DNA of 35,182 nucleotides from Kordia sp964351775 (GCA_964351775.1 CAYGPQ010000049.1:1-35182); one strand, 5' to 3'. Positions 16,549 to 24,001 are shown, counted from the first letter of the stretch. The notes: generated by a model from the letters alone, not told the origin. A program made the numbers and translations.

Positions 16549-17838
16549 TTATCTATCAGAGATGTTTTTAAATTCTCTGTGATTTTCTCCCGTGTACACT
16601 TGACGTGGACGACCAATTGGTTCTTTGCGTAAGCGCATTTCTCTCCATTGTGCAATCCATCCTGGCAAACGTCCTAAGGCAAACATTACCGTAAACATTT
16701 CTGTTGGAATTTCCATCGCTCTGTAAATGATACCAGAGTAAAAATCTACGTTTGGATATAGTTTTCTGTCTACAAAGTATGCGTCTTCTAATGCTTCTTT
16801 TTCTAGTCCTTTTGCAATATCAAGAATTGAATCTTGAATACCTAAGTCTTCTAATACTTCATCAGCAGCTTTTTTGATAATCGTTGCTCTTGGATCAAAG
16901 TTTTTGTAAACTCTGTGCCCAAATCCCATCAAACGGAAAGGATCGCTTTTATCTTTTGCTTTCGCCATGTATTTTTTAGTGTCGCCATCATCTTCACGAA
17001 TTCCTTCTAGCATTTCCAATACTGCTTGGTTTGCACCTCCGTGTAATGGCCCCCAAAGTGCAGAGATTCCGGCTGCAAGTGACGCAAATAATCCAGCGTG
17101 TGATGAACCTACCATACGCACCGTGGATGTGGAACAGTTTTGTTCGTGATCTGCGTGTAAAATTAATAATTTGTCTAGTGCGTTTACCACAATTGGGTTG
17201 AGCGTATATTCTTCATGTGGCTTTTTGAACATCATTTTTAATACATTTTCAACGTATCCTAATGATGAGTCGCCATAGTCTAATGGTAATCCTTGCTTTT
17301 TACGCATGGTCCATGCTACTAATACTGGAAATTTCCCAAGTATTTTTACAATTGCTTTGTACATATCTTCTTCCGAATCAACATTTACAGATGATGGATT
17401 GAAGGCAGTCAATGCGTTTGTTAAGGATGCCAACACGCCCATTGGATGTGCAGCTTTTGGAAAAGCATCTATTATTTTTTTGATATCATCATCTACAATA
17501 GATTGTGCTTTGATGTCTTTATGGAATTTTGCTAGTTGTTCAGAAGATGGTAATTCACCAAAAATTAATAGATATGCAACTTCTAGGAAATCAGCTTTTT
17601 CAGCTAAGTCTTCAATAGAGTATCCTCTGTAACGAAGTATCCCTTTTTCTCCATCTAAGAAAGTGATTGCACTTTCACAAGAACCTGTGTTTTTATACCC
17701 TGGATCAATTGTAATGACTCCACCAGTTGCACCTCTTAAACTCTTAATATCAATAGCTAATTCATCCTCAGTTCCTTTAATCACAGGAAACTCATATTTT
17801 TCACCATTGACTTCTAACGTAGCTGTATTCTCTGACAT
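16549..17838 (-). CDS. gltA: Citrate synthase
   Basis: 429-aa type II (hexameric-class) citrate synthase, condensing acetyl-CoA and oxaloacetate at the entry of the TCA cycle in the cytosol. Visible motifs are RGYSIEDLAEKADFLEVAYLLIFGELP near residues 71-97, the active-site His in LHADHEQNCSTSTVR and GPLHGGANQAVLEM (about 265-278), the signature MGFGHRVYKNFDPRA (about 310-324), and the catalytic Asp in NVDFYSGIIYRAM (about 363-375). Length is normal for the family. It is monocistronic, with its own promoter-proximal box and terminator. In other flavobacteria, as I recall, it lies close to eno; here the accessory island separates them. Confidence 0.97.
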   Translation of the reverse strand: MSENTATLEVNGEKYEFPVIKGTEDELAIDIKSLRGATGGVITIDPGYKNTGSCESAITFLDGEKGILRYRGYSIEDLAEKADFLEVAYLLIFGELPSSEQLAKFHKDIKAQSIVDDDIKKIIDAFPKAAHPMGVLASLTNALTAFNPSSVNVDSEEDMYKAIVKILGKFPVLVAWTMRKKQGLPLDYGDSSLGYVENVLKMMFKKPHEEYTLNPIVVNALDKLLILHADHEQNCSTSTVRMVGSSHAGLFASLAAGISALWGPLHGGANQAVLEMLEGIREDDGDTKKYMAKAKDKSDPFRLMGFGHRVYKNFDPRATIIKKAADEVLEDLGIQDSILDIAKGLEKEALEDAYFVDRKLYPNVDFYSGIIYRAMEIPTEMFTVMFALGRLPGWIAQWREMRLRKEPIGRPRQVYTGENHREFKNISDR

Positions 17839-18077
17839 ATATATCTTGAATTTTTATTTTTTTCTCTGGTTGCTAAATTACGAAATATGTCGCGATTTAT
17901 GAAAAGACTTTACAAAGGATTTTACAATTAAGATATTGCTAAAATTTATAGTAAAAGAAAAGCGATTATTATGGAATTCACAATTGATGAAAAGATGTAA
18001 TTATATGTTGACTTTTTACTCTTTTATGATTCTTTTGAGGTGGTTTTTAATAGGTAGAAACAATTATGTCATTTTAG
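17839..18077. other. Intergenic region between the DUF350 operon and gltA
   Basis: 239 bp, AT-rich. It carries the gltA promoter at its left end. A 9-codon ATG reading frame at 17970-17999 is too short to support. No hairpin with a T-run is evident after the operon's last gene. Confidence 0.5.
17872..17885 (-). promoter_or_regulatory. gltA upstream box shared with eno
   Basis: On the minus strand this reads TTTCGTAATTTAGC, 13 of 14 bases identical to the box upstream of eno (21996-22009). It contains TAATTTAG, one base off the TAnnTTTG -7 consensus, and lies about 35 bp before the start codon. It is either a shared promoter variant or a common operator. Confidence 0.55.
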
Positions 18078-18548
18078 TTATTCCATTAACGTTATTTCTT
18101 TAATTGTGTTTTCAACTAAAATTCTAAATGCTTTTATTGCTTTGGGCAACTTTTTAGTTTCAATTATATAATCATCAATTACTATGATTTTTTTTTGTGT
18201 TCCATCGAAGAGTTCAATGATAAGATGATCTTGATGTTTGTTTCCAAAGTTATTTCCATGGCGTTTCAGTTTTCCGCTCAACATTTTTTTAGGAACTTTA
18301 AAAAGCAGTTCTTTTGCAATTTCAAATTTTTCTTTTGATGCTATGCTTCCTCGAAATTTATATTTTTTTAGAAAAGCATATTTTTTATGCCATATTTCAC
18401 TGTTGTCAATGAATAGTTGATTTTTTGTTAGTTTGTAAATGGAATAGTTAATAAGCCCGTAATCGTCATTGTAATAACGACCAAAAATGACATATTCTAA
18501 ATCTTTTACATATCCTTTTTTTTTAAAAAACTGATTAATCCAAGACAT
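18078..18548 (-). CDS. Small soluble protein of unknown function in the transglutaminase/DUF350 operon
   Basis: 156 aa, no signal peptide or membrane segment, Lys- and aromatic-rich. Its middle (FGRYYNDDYGLINYSIYKLT, then NQLFIDNS and EKFEIAKELLFKVPKKML) recalls a loosely defined Bacteroidota protein type. In that type a Y-x-L ... LYxD segment is followed by a helix of the form KFxxAKxLLxxxP. I cannot name a domain. A short region rich in His, Asn and Lys (about residues 96-108) could bind a ligand. It is the last gene of the operon, with its ATG two bases after the stop of the DUF350 gene, so translation is likely coupled. Function unknown. Confidence 0.75.
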   Translation of the reverse strand: MSWINQFFKKKGYVKDLEYVIFGRYYNDDYGLINYSIYKLTKNQLFIDNSEIWHKKYAFLKKYKFRGSIASKEKFEIAKELLFKVPKKMLSGKLKRHGNNFGNKHQDHLIIELFDGTQKKIIVIDDYIIETKKLPKAIKAFRILVENTIKEITLME

Positions 18549-18550
18549 TT

Positions 18551-19072
18551 TTATGCAGTATATTCTAATACCGTCGGCTGTGGCAAAAAGAGTTCAATTA
18601 AGAATACAAGACTGTCTCTTGAAATGATGGTTATTGAGATAAGAATAGTTGAGAGTAAAATCGCGACAGCTAAATTATTATTTTTCAATTCGGCTACTTC
18701 ATCTACATGTTTTGTTAGTGATTTTGCCAACATGAACGAACTGAAGTGAATTAATCCTGCCAACAAGAATCCTATGAATAGTGATAGTGACGAATATTTT
18801 AAGATTTCCACAAATAGATTTTCTTTTGCGTGAATTTTTAACATTTCTATCGCGCTAATGATCGACGGAATAATTCCACTTAATAGATATCCTGTACTAA
18901 AGATAATTCCTGAAAAGAAAATGCTTAGTGCCAAATTGGAATCGTTTAGGTTTTCTTCTTTTAGCTTAAAAATTCTGATTAATATTTTATACGAGATAAA
19001 AAATATAATAATGGCAAGTACTATTGACAATACCATTTGACTTAATGCTAGATAAAATAAATCTGTTCTCAT
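18551..19072 (-). CDS. DUF350-like integral membrane protein
   Basis: 173 aa with about four hydrophobic segments in two similar halves: residues about 5-30 and 45-72, then about 88-115 and 130-165. Each half has a short charged loop of the form E-x-x-N/D-N-LA-x-A/S (KEENLNDSNLALSIFFSG and VAELKNNNLAVAILLST). This duplication matches DUF350, a small membrane family. In other bacteria DUF350 genes occur with polyamine or peptide-ligating enzymes and in proposed membrane-stress operons, but its biochemical role is not established. Here it lies between a membrane-anchored transglutaminase-like protein and a small soluble protein, with gaps of 12 and 2 bp. Confidence 0.78.
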   Translation of the reverse strand: MRTDLFYLALSQMVLSIVLAIIIFFISYKILIRIFKLKEENLNDSNLALSIFFSGIIFSTGYLLSGIIPSIISAIEMLKIHAKENLFVEILKYSSLSLFIGFLLAGLIHFSSFMLAKSLTKHVDEVAELKNNNLAVAILLSTILISITIISRDSLVFLIELFLPQPTVLEYTA

Positions 19073-19084
19073 AAGATTGTTTTT

Positions 19085-20128
19085 TTAGTTGACCAATACA
19101 AAATCCCAATAGCTTAGGGTTGATACATCTTTTGGCAAATAGCCAATGGGACATCCTTTTGCAGTCGTTTCTACGAAATAATATTTTTTACGGTTGTATG
19201 TTTTGTATTTTCCTCTTGCGGGCACGTTAATTCCTAATACCGAATGCTTGTATTCGTCACTATTTAAGATGGCAACATCATAATTGAATTTCGATAAGAG
19301 TACAAATAGTAACACTGTACGCGAATCGCAATCGCCTTTGAGGTTTGCTCCAAATTCTGCTGGCGCAAAAATTCCAAGTCGCACATTTCCAACACACGGA
19401 TAATCTTCATTTCCGTTACACGGCGTAGATTTGATGTAATTGTATTGTATATCTTGAATGCTTGTAATGATGAATTCGGCAAACTTTCTTCTACTCATTT
19501 TTTTGTCTTGCTGAATTTTACTGAACGACGTATAAAGGTGTTCTAACAATGGCTTGTCATGATCTGCCATGTGTTTGTAAAATTTTCCCCAAGTAAAATC
19601 TCTTGTATAGGTATATCCTTCTCGATTGGTCTTTGATTTTTTGACGTTCTTCTCAGCAATTTTAAAGTCCATTCGATGCCAATCGCCCTCAAAATCTTTC
19701 CAATATTGTTTGTTGATGATGTATCTAATCACTTCGTCGCCTTCGGTCGTGGTTACAATTTCGGTTTTAGTTTCCTCTTTCTTTGGAACATCTGAATCAT
19801 CAATATCATATCCAGCATTTTTTACCAAAATCGTCATGATCACAGAGAACAGCAAAAACACTGCAACCGTTCGCATGAAATCGAAGAATATGTTTTTGAA
19901 TGCATCTTTGTTGGAGAGTGAATTTTGTCCCACTTTTTTCCAAAGGTATCTCAACACAAAGAAACCACTGACGGCGACCACCAAAAGTGACATGCCTTCA
20001 ATTTTGACTTCGGCTGCTAAAAAGAATAAGATGACAAATAAAAAACCTGTAGCTATCAATGCCAAACACCCCGAAAAGAGTCGTTGAAAGGCAACTATGC
20101 AACCATGTGGTTTTTTTTGATTTGTCAT
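19085..20128 (-). CDS. Membrane-anchored transglutaminase-like protein
   Basis: 347 aa. Three N-terminal hydrophobic segments (about residues 15-40, 42-60 and 85-105) anchor it. After a Lys/Glu linker (about 112-130) the rest is a papain-fold transglutaminase-like domain. The probable triad is Cys267 in LKGDCDSRTVLLFVLL, His295 in EYKHSVLGIN and Glu320 in YYFVETTAKG; the G-D-C-D-x-R context is characteristic of transglutaminase-like proteases. It is the first gene of a three-gene operon. It may crosslink, cleave or amidate proteins, peptides or polyamines at the envelope; which of these is not shown. A 15-bp palindrome lies five bases upstream of the start. Confidence 0.85.
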   Translation of the reverse strand: MTNQKKPHGCIVAFQRLFSGCLALIATGFLFVILFFLAAEVKIEGMSLLVVAVSGFFVLRYLWKKVGQNSLSNKDAFKNIFFDFMRTVAVFLLFSVIMTILVKNAGYDIDDSDVPKKEETKTEIVTTTEGDEVIRYIINKQYWKDFEGDWHRMDFKIAEKNVKKSKTNREGYTYTRDFTWGKFYKHMADHDKPLLEHLYTSFSKIQQDKKMSRRKFAEFIITSIQDIQYNYIKSTPCNGNEDYPCVGNVRLGIFAPAEFGANLKGDCDSRTVLLFVLLSKFNYDVAILNSDEYKHSVLGINVPARGKYKTYNRKKYYFVETTAKGCPIGYLPKDVSTLSYWDFVLVN

Positions 20129-20133
20129 GGTTT

Positions 20134-20148
20134 AAAGATACTATCTTT
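20134..20148. promoter_or_regulatory. 15-bp palindrome at the start of the transglutaminase operon
   Basis: AAAGATA-C-TATCTTT, two perfect 7-bp arms around one base, five bases upstream of the ATG at 20128. Its minus-strand half TATCTTTA also resembles a -7 box, which would make the transcript nearly leaderless. It could be an operator; no regulator gene is adjacent. Confidence 0.4.
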
Positions 20149-20279
20149 TTTGAATTTTAAAAATACGATGAATTGCTGATTTTTTTAGGCGCTTTGTTCG
20201 TTTGTTGATTTATTAGTTTGTTGGTGGCTATGTAAACATTCAAAAAGAAATTTTATCCAATTTTAAAGTACTGAATTTC

Positions 20280-20329
20280 AATACACTGATTACGGTTTAA
20301 CCATAATCAATGTGTTTTATTTTTTTATA
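20280..20329 (+). terminator. Orphan terminator-like hairpin upstream of the RiPP gene
   Basis: The arm at 20280-20295 (AATACACTGATTACGG) pairs with 20301-20316 (CCATAATCAATGTGTT) around TTTAA, with 13 of 16 Watson-Crick pairs plus one wobble. TTATTTTTTT follows. No plus-strand gene precedes it. It may be an attenuator of the RiPP transcript or the remnant of a terminator whose gene has been lost. Confidence 0.5.
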
Positions 20330-20358
20330 ACTTACTATAAATCAATATATTTTACATT

Positions 20359-20616
20359 ATGAAAAAAAAGAATTTAAAAAGTTTATCCCTGCGTAAACAA
20401 TCCGTTAGTAATTTGAATGCCGTAAATGGTGGAACTGATATTATAGAAACAATTGTAGATGTTGTCACTACACTTACTAAAATCACACGTGAGTTTTCCT
20501 ATTGCCCACATGTAACTTGTGGCTGTCCGGACCCGACAATACCAGCATTTACTGAAGGTATATTAACGTGTAGAGCGACTGCTTGTGAAGAATTAACATG
20601 TCAAACTTGCGCATAA
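20359..20616 (+). CDS. Orphan class I lanthipeptide-like RiPP precursor
   Basis: 85 aa. The first 25 residues (MKKKNLKSLSLRKQSVSNLN, then AVNGG) are a Bacteroidota RiPP leader: Lys-rich start, SLSLRKQSVSNLN recognition segment and double-glycine cleavage site at 24-25. The core (26-85) has seven Cys (49, 54, 56, 71, 76, 81, 84) and many Thr, as expected for thioether rings formed by LanB/LanC-type enzymes. Export and cleavage would normally use a peptidase-containing ABC transporter. No LanB, LanC, radical SAM or transporter gene lies in the window, so modification must act in trans or not at all. It is flanked by an upstream hairpin and a perfect palindromic terminator. The class is inferred from the leader. 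Confidence 0.85.
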   Translation: MKKKNLKSLSLRKQSVSNLNAVNGGTDIIETIVDVVTTLTKITREFSYCPHVTCGCPDPTIPAFTEGILTCRATACEELTCQTCA

Positions 20617-20624
20617 ATACATAA

Positions 20625-20652
20625 AAACCGCTTACGAATTCGTAAGCGGTTT
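20625..20652. terminator. Perfect palindromic bidirectional terminator between RiPP gene and eno
   Basis: AAACCGCTTACGAA and its exact reverse complement TTCGTAAGCGGTTT adjoin with no spacer (28 bp). It serves the RiPP gene on the plus strand and eno on the minus strand, where A/T runs flank both ends. Confidence 0.9.
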
Positions 20653-20678
20653 ATTGATTTATAGAAATTTGTATAACT

Positions 20679-21968
20679 TTATTTTATTTTAAAAGCTTTT
20701 TCTTGTGGATAATATGCCACTTCGCCTAATTCTTCTTCTATACGAAGTAATTGGTTGTATTTTGCCATTCTGTCTGAACGTGAAGCCGAACCCGTTTTGA
20801 TTTGCCCTGTGTTTAACGCAACTGCTAAATCGGCAATGGTATTGTCTTCTGTTTCTCCGGATCTGTGTGACATCACGGAAGTGTAACCCGCATTGTGCGC
20901 CATGTTTACCGCAGCAATTGTTTCTGTCAAGGTTCCAATTTGGTTTACTTTGATTAAGATAGAGTTTGCAGTGTTGTTTTCAATTCCTCTTGATAAACGT
21001 TCCACATTCGTTACAAATAAATCGTCTCCAACTAATTGTACTTTGTCTCCAACAATTTCAGTTAGGTATTTCCAACCTTCCCAATCGTTTTCGTCCATTC
21101 CATCTTCAATAGAGATAATTGGATAGTTCGCTGCTAATTCCGCTAGGTAATCTGCTTGTTCTTTTGATGTTCTTACTTTTCCAGTTTCTCCTTCAAATTT
21201 TGAGTAATCGTATTTTCCATTTACATAGAATTCTGCCGCAGCACAATCCAAGGCAATCATAATTTCATCTCCAAGTTTATACCCTGCATTTGCAACCGCT
21301 AAAGAAATTGTGTCTAATGCATCTTCTGTTCCGTCTAATGTTGGTGCAAATCCACCTTCATCACCAACCGCGGTACTTAAACCTCTGTCGTGTAATACTT
21401 TTTTCAAGTGGTGAAAGATTTCTGTTCCCATTTGCATGGCTTGTGTAAAGTTTTTAGCTTTTACAGGCATGACCATGAATTCTTGAAATGCGATTGGCGC
21501 ATCCGAGTGCGAACCACCATTGATAATATTCATCATAGGTACCGGAAGTGTGTTTGCAGAAACACCACCTACATACCTGTATAATGGCATTCCTAATTCG
21601 TTTGCAGCCGCTTTTGCAGCCGCTAATGACACTCCTAATATTGCGTTTGCTCCTAAGTTTCCTTTGTTTGGCGTTCCATCTAAATCGATCATGGTTTTAT
21701 CGATTTGATTTTGCTCAAATACAGAAATTCCCATTAATGCTTCCGCGATGGCCGTATTTACATTATTTACAGCTTTGCTAACGCCTTTTCCCATGTAAGC
21801 GCTTCCGCCATCTCTTAATTCAACAGCTTCATGTTCTCCTGTGGATGCTCCCGAAGGAACAGCAGCTCTTCCCAATATTCCATTTTCTGTTACTACATCT
21901 ACTTCAACAGTTGGGTTTCCTCTTGAGTCTAATATTTGTCTTGCGTGAATGTTAATGATTCTGCTCAT
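20679..21968 (-). CDS. eno: Enolase
   Basis: 429-aa enolase, interconverting 2-phosphoglycerate and phosphoenolpyruvate in the cytosol. Key motifs are ARQILDSRGNPTVEVDV at the start, GASTGEHEAVELRDG (catalytic loop), the general acid Glu in VGDEGGFAPTL (about residues 204-214), metal ligands Asp (IALDCAAAEFY), Glu (ISIEDGMDENDWEGW) and Asp (QLVGDDLFVTN), the catalytic Lys in ILIKVNQIGTLTETI (about 339), and SHRSGETEDNTIADL. All are intact. It has its own upstream box, shared with gltA, and ends at the palindromic terminator. Confidence 0.98.
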   Translation of the reverse strand: MSRIINIHARQILDSRGNPTVEVDVVTENGILGRAAVPSGASTGEHEAVELRDGGSAYMGKGVSKAVNNVNTAIAEALMGISVFEQNQIDKTMIDLDGTPNKGNLGANAILGVSLAAAKAAANELGMPLYRYVGGVSANTLPVPMMNIINGGSHSDAPIAFQEFMVMPVKAKNFTQAMQMGTEIFHHLKKVLHDRGLSTAVGDEGGFAPTLDGTEDALDTISLAVANAGYKLGDEIMIALDCAAAEFYVNGKYDYSKFEGETGKVRTSKEQADYLAELAANYPIISIEDGMDENDWEGWKYLTEIVGDKVQLVGDDLFVTNVERLSRGIENNTANSILIKVNQIGTLTETIAAVNMAHNAGYTSVMSHRSGETEDNTIADLAVALNTGQIKTGSASRSDRMAKYNQLLRIEEELGEVAYYPQEKAFKIK

Positions 21969-21995
21969 TTTTGTTTTTTCTTTTATTTTTTCTAA

Positions 21996-22009
21996 GCTAA
22001 TTTACGAAA
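21996..22009 (-). promoter_or_regulatory. eno upstream box shared with gltA
   Basis: On the minus strand this reads TTTCGTAAATTAGC, one base different from the gltA box at 17872-17885. It lies about 30 bp before the start codon and contains TAAATTAG, close to the Bacteroidota -7 element. Confidence 0.55.
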
Positions 22010-22084
22010 CTATCTCCAGTTTTATAAGGCTTGACATTCCTTTTACGGATATGTCAGCAATGTGCTATTTTTGGCTCTTTTTAT

Positions 22085-22102
22085 AAAACGCGAAAACGTT
22101 TT
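22085..22102 (-). terminator. Weak terminator-like hairpin after the papain-fold lipoprotein
   Basis: AAAACG (22085-22090) and CGTTTT (22097-22102) form a 6-bp stem; the minus strand continues ATAAAAAG. Short and only suggestive. Confidence 0.3.
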
Positions 22103-22120
22103 CTACTGAATATTGTGTAA

Positions 22121-22750
22121 CTATTTTTTACTGAATAGCACAATATTTTCTGTTGATTTGAATGCGTACGATAACGGCTTGTTCATAAATGACTTGCTGG
22201 CATCGTAATTTACAAGCGCAGCTGTGTTTGGAACTTGTAGTTTCCATGCAAGCGAATTTGTCAAATTCCCAGGAATAATCATGGCAACTTGACCGTATTT
22301 TTCAGACATATCAATTGCAATGGTGGCGTTTCCATTGTTTGCGGCTGCTTGTGCTTTTACTAATACTTCTTGATTGCTTGCTTTTCCAAGTTTTGTCCAA
22401 TTATCAGATTTTTTTATGATGGATTGAATGCTATCATACACAACATATTCACCACTTGCATTTTTAAAATCAGTGATGTTATAGAATTCAGCAATCATTT
22501 TTGTACTATTGTTTCTACAATCATTTCTGTTTGTTGAGTTTTGTTTACAGTTTTTGAAATAGGCAATTGTAGTTGACAATAGTTGTTCTTTGTCAGAAGT
22601 CATTTCCGCTTTTTTTACAGCCGTCACAGACCACTTTTTATCCGTCGTTTTTTCTGTTGAAATTGTTTTTGTGGTCGGTGAAGATTTTGTTTCTTCTTTA
22701 CAAGAAACTACAAATACAAACACGACGAGTAGCATGATGATTCTGTACAT
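22121..22750 (-). CDS. Lipoprotein resembling a papain-fold (CHAP-like) amidase, His replaced by Gln
   Basis: 209 aa. The lipoprotein signal ends VVSC with lipidated Cys17, followed by a Ser/Thr/Lys-rich tether (about 18-45). The remaining domain has the order of papain-fold peptidoglycan amidases. A Cys begins a helix (NDCRNNSTKMIAEFYNI, Cys78); then comes YDSIQSIIKKSDNWTKLG, a helix AQAAANNG, and the strand KYGQVAMIIPG where a catalytic His normally follows the Gly. It closes with a LSYAFKSTENIVLFSKK tail. The expected His is Gln154, so the domain may be inactive or bind without cleaving. Family assignment is by pattern memory and moderate at best. It lies between eno and carA. Confidence 0.55.
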   Translation of the reverse strand: MYRIIMLLVVFVFVVSCKEETKSSPTTKTISTEKTTDKKWSVTAVKKAEMTSDKEQLLSTTIAYFKNCKQNSTNRNDCRNNSTKMIAEFYNITDFKNASGEYVVYDSIQSIIKKSDNWTKLGKASNQEVLVKAQAAANNGNATIAIDMSEKYGQVAMIIPGNLTNSLAWKLQVPNTAALVNYDASKSFMNKPLSYAFKSTENIVLFSKK

Positions 22751-22785
22751 TTTTTTATTTTTATTTTAGGTTGTTCTAATAATCA

Positions 22786-22829
22786 TTTAAACCAAACTAT
22801 ATCATTTGAATTATATAGTTTGGTTTAAA
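22786..22829 (-). terminator. Long hairpin after carA
   Basis: TTTAAACCAAACTATAT (22786-22802) is the exact reverse complement of 22813-22829, a 17-bp stem with a 10-nt loop. It starts 13 bp past the carA stop. The minus-strand tail is TGATTATTAG, poor in consecutive T, so it may end the transcript through stem strength or stabilise the 3' end. Confidence 0.7.
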
Positions 22830-22841
22830 GAATACTAACTA

Positions 22842-23954
22842 TTAAACAGTTTGCGTTTTTTGAATATTCGCGATGAATTCATCAAATAAATATTCTCCGT
22901 CGTGCGGGCCAGGACTTGCTTCTGGATGGTATTGTACCGAGAAACAGTTTTTATCTTTTACACGAATTCCAGCCACTGTGTCATCGTTTAAATGTATGTG
23001 AGTGATTTCTACATTTGCATTTGCTTCCGTTTCTTCTCTGTTGATAGCAAAACCGTGATTTTGTGACGTGATTTCACCTTTTCCTGTCAACATATTTTTT
23101 ACTGGATGATTGATTCCACGATGTCCGTTGTGCATTTTATATGTTGAAATTCCGTTTGCCAATGCAATTACTTGATGTCCTAAACAGATTCCAAATAATG
23201 GCAAGTCGCGCTTAATCACTTCTTTTGCAAGTGTGATTGCTTCACTTAGCGGTTCTGGATCTCCGGGTCCGTTAGATAAGAAGTATCCATCTGGATTCCA
23301 TGCGCTCATTTCTTCAAATGTTGTGTTGTATGGGAATACTTTGATACACGCATCACGTTTTGCAAGATTTCGTAGAATGTTCTTTTTTACTCCAATGTCT
23401 AAGGCTGCAATTTTATGTGTTGCATTTTCATCTCCAAAGATGTATGGTTCTTTGGTAGATACTTTAGAAGCCAGTTCTAATCCTGCCATGCTTGGCACTT
23501 CTGCAAGTTTTGCTTTGAGTTCATCAAGTTTGTCAACTTCCGTAGATATGACAGCATTCATTGCGCCATTATCTCTAATGTAGCTTACTAATGCACGCGT
23601 ATCCACATCTGATATGGCAAATAAATTATTGTTATCTAAGAATTCTTTTAGGGAACTATCCGCTGCTATTCTAGAGTAATCGTAACTGAAGTTTTTACAA
23701 ATTAAACCAGCAATTTTAACACCGTCAGATTCCATTTCGGCAGTAGTTGTTCCATAGTTTCCAATGTGAACATTAGCAGTGACCATTAATTGTCCATAAT
23801 ACGAAGGATCTGTAAAAATTTCTTGGTATCCTGTCATTCCCGTATTGAAACAGACTTCTCCATACGCTGTTCCGGGTTGACCGATTGCTTTTCCGTAAAA
23901 GATAGTTCCATCTTCAAGAAGTAATAATGCCTTTTGTCGAGTTTGGTATTTCAT
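22842..23954 (-). CDS. carA: Carbamoyl-phosphate synthase small subunit
   Basis: 370-aa glutaminase subunit of carbamoyl-phosphate synthase. It releases ammonia from glutamine and passes it to the large subunit (CarB) for arginine and pyrimidine synthesis. The N-terminal CPSase domain starts QKALLLLEDGTIFYGKAIG and contains FNTGMTGYQEIFTDPSYYGQ. The C-terminal class I amidotransferase has the nucleophile Cys in LFGICLGHQVIALANG (about residue 255) and the His-Glu pair in VQYHPEASPGPHD (about 340-352). carB is not in the window. It lies after the FkbM gene with a 35-bp gap and could be co-transcribed with it. Confidence 0.97.
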   Translation of the reverse strand: MKYQTRQKALLLLEDGTIFYGKAIGQPGTAYGEVCFNTGMTGYQEIFTDPSYYGQLMVTANVHIGNYGTTTAEMESDGVKIAGLICKNFSYDYSRIAADSSLKEFLDNNNLFAISDVDTRALVSYIRDNGAMNAVISTEVDKLDELKAKLAEVPSMAGLELASKVSTKEPYIFGDENATHKIAALDIGVKKNILRNLAKRDACIKVFPYNTTFEEMSAWNPDGYFLSNGPGDPEPLSEAITLAKEVIKRDLPLFGICLGHQVIALANGISTYKMHNGHRGINHPVKNMLTGKGEITSQNHGFAINREETEANANVEITHIHLNDDTVAGIRVKDKNCFSVQYHPEASPGPHDGEYLFDEFIANIQKTQTV

Positions 23955-23968
23955 ATCAGATATACAAT

Positions 23969-24001
23969 TTAGTTGTGTTTATGAATAAATTAGTTGTGTT
24001 T
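23969..24001. repeat. 12-bp direct repeat spanning the FkbM gene stop
   Basis: TTAGTTGTGTTT occurs at 23969-23980 and 23990-24001, with a 21-bp period. On the minus strand each copy reads AAACACAACTAA, so the gene's last codons and stop are duplicated just downstream. This looks like a small tandem duplication. Confidence 0.7.

Larger units (their letters stand above)
20129..20358. other. Divergent promoter region between the transglutaminase operon and the RiPP gene
   Basis: 230 bp with no ORF. It holds a 15-bp palindrome at 20134-20148, TTTGTTGATTTATTAGTTTGTTGG direct repeats near 20200-20224, and a terminator-like hairpin at 20280-20316 followed by a T-rich run. Any RiPP promoter read on the plus strand either passes through this hairpin or lies in the about 40 bp after it. 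Confidence 0.5.

Noticed and set aside
17970..17999. ATG reading frame of nine codons between gltA and the DUF350 operon
   Set aside because: Too short, no ribosome binding site, no similarity to known leader peptides.
20359..20616. RiPP gene as a random small ORF
   Set aside because: The Lys-rich leader, double-Gly site, Cys-rich core and precise terminator argue for a real gene.
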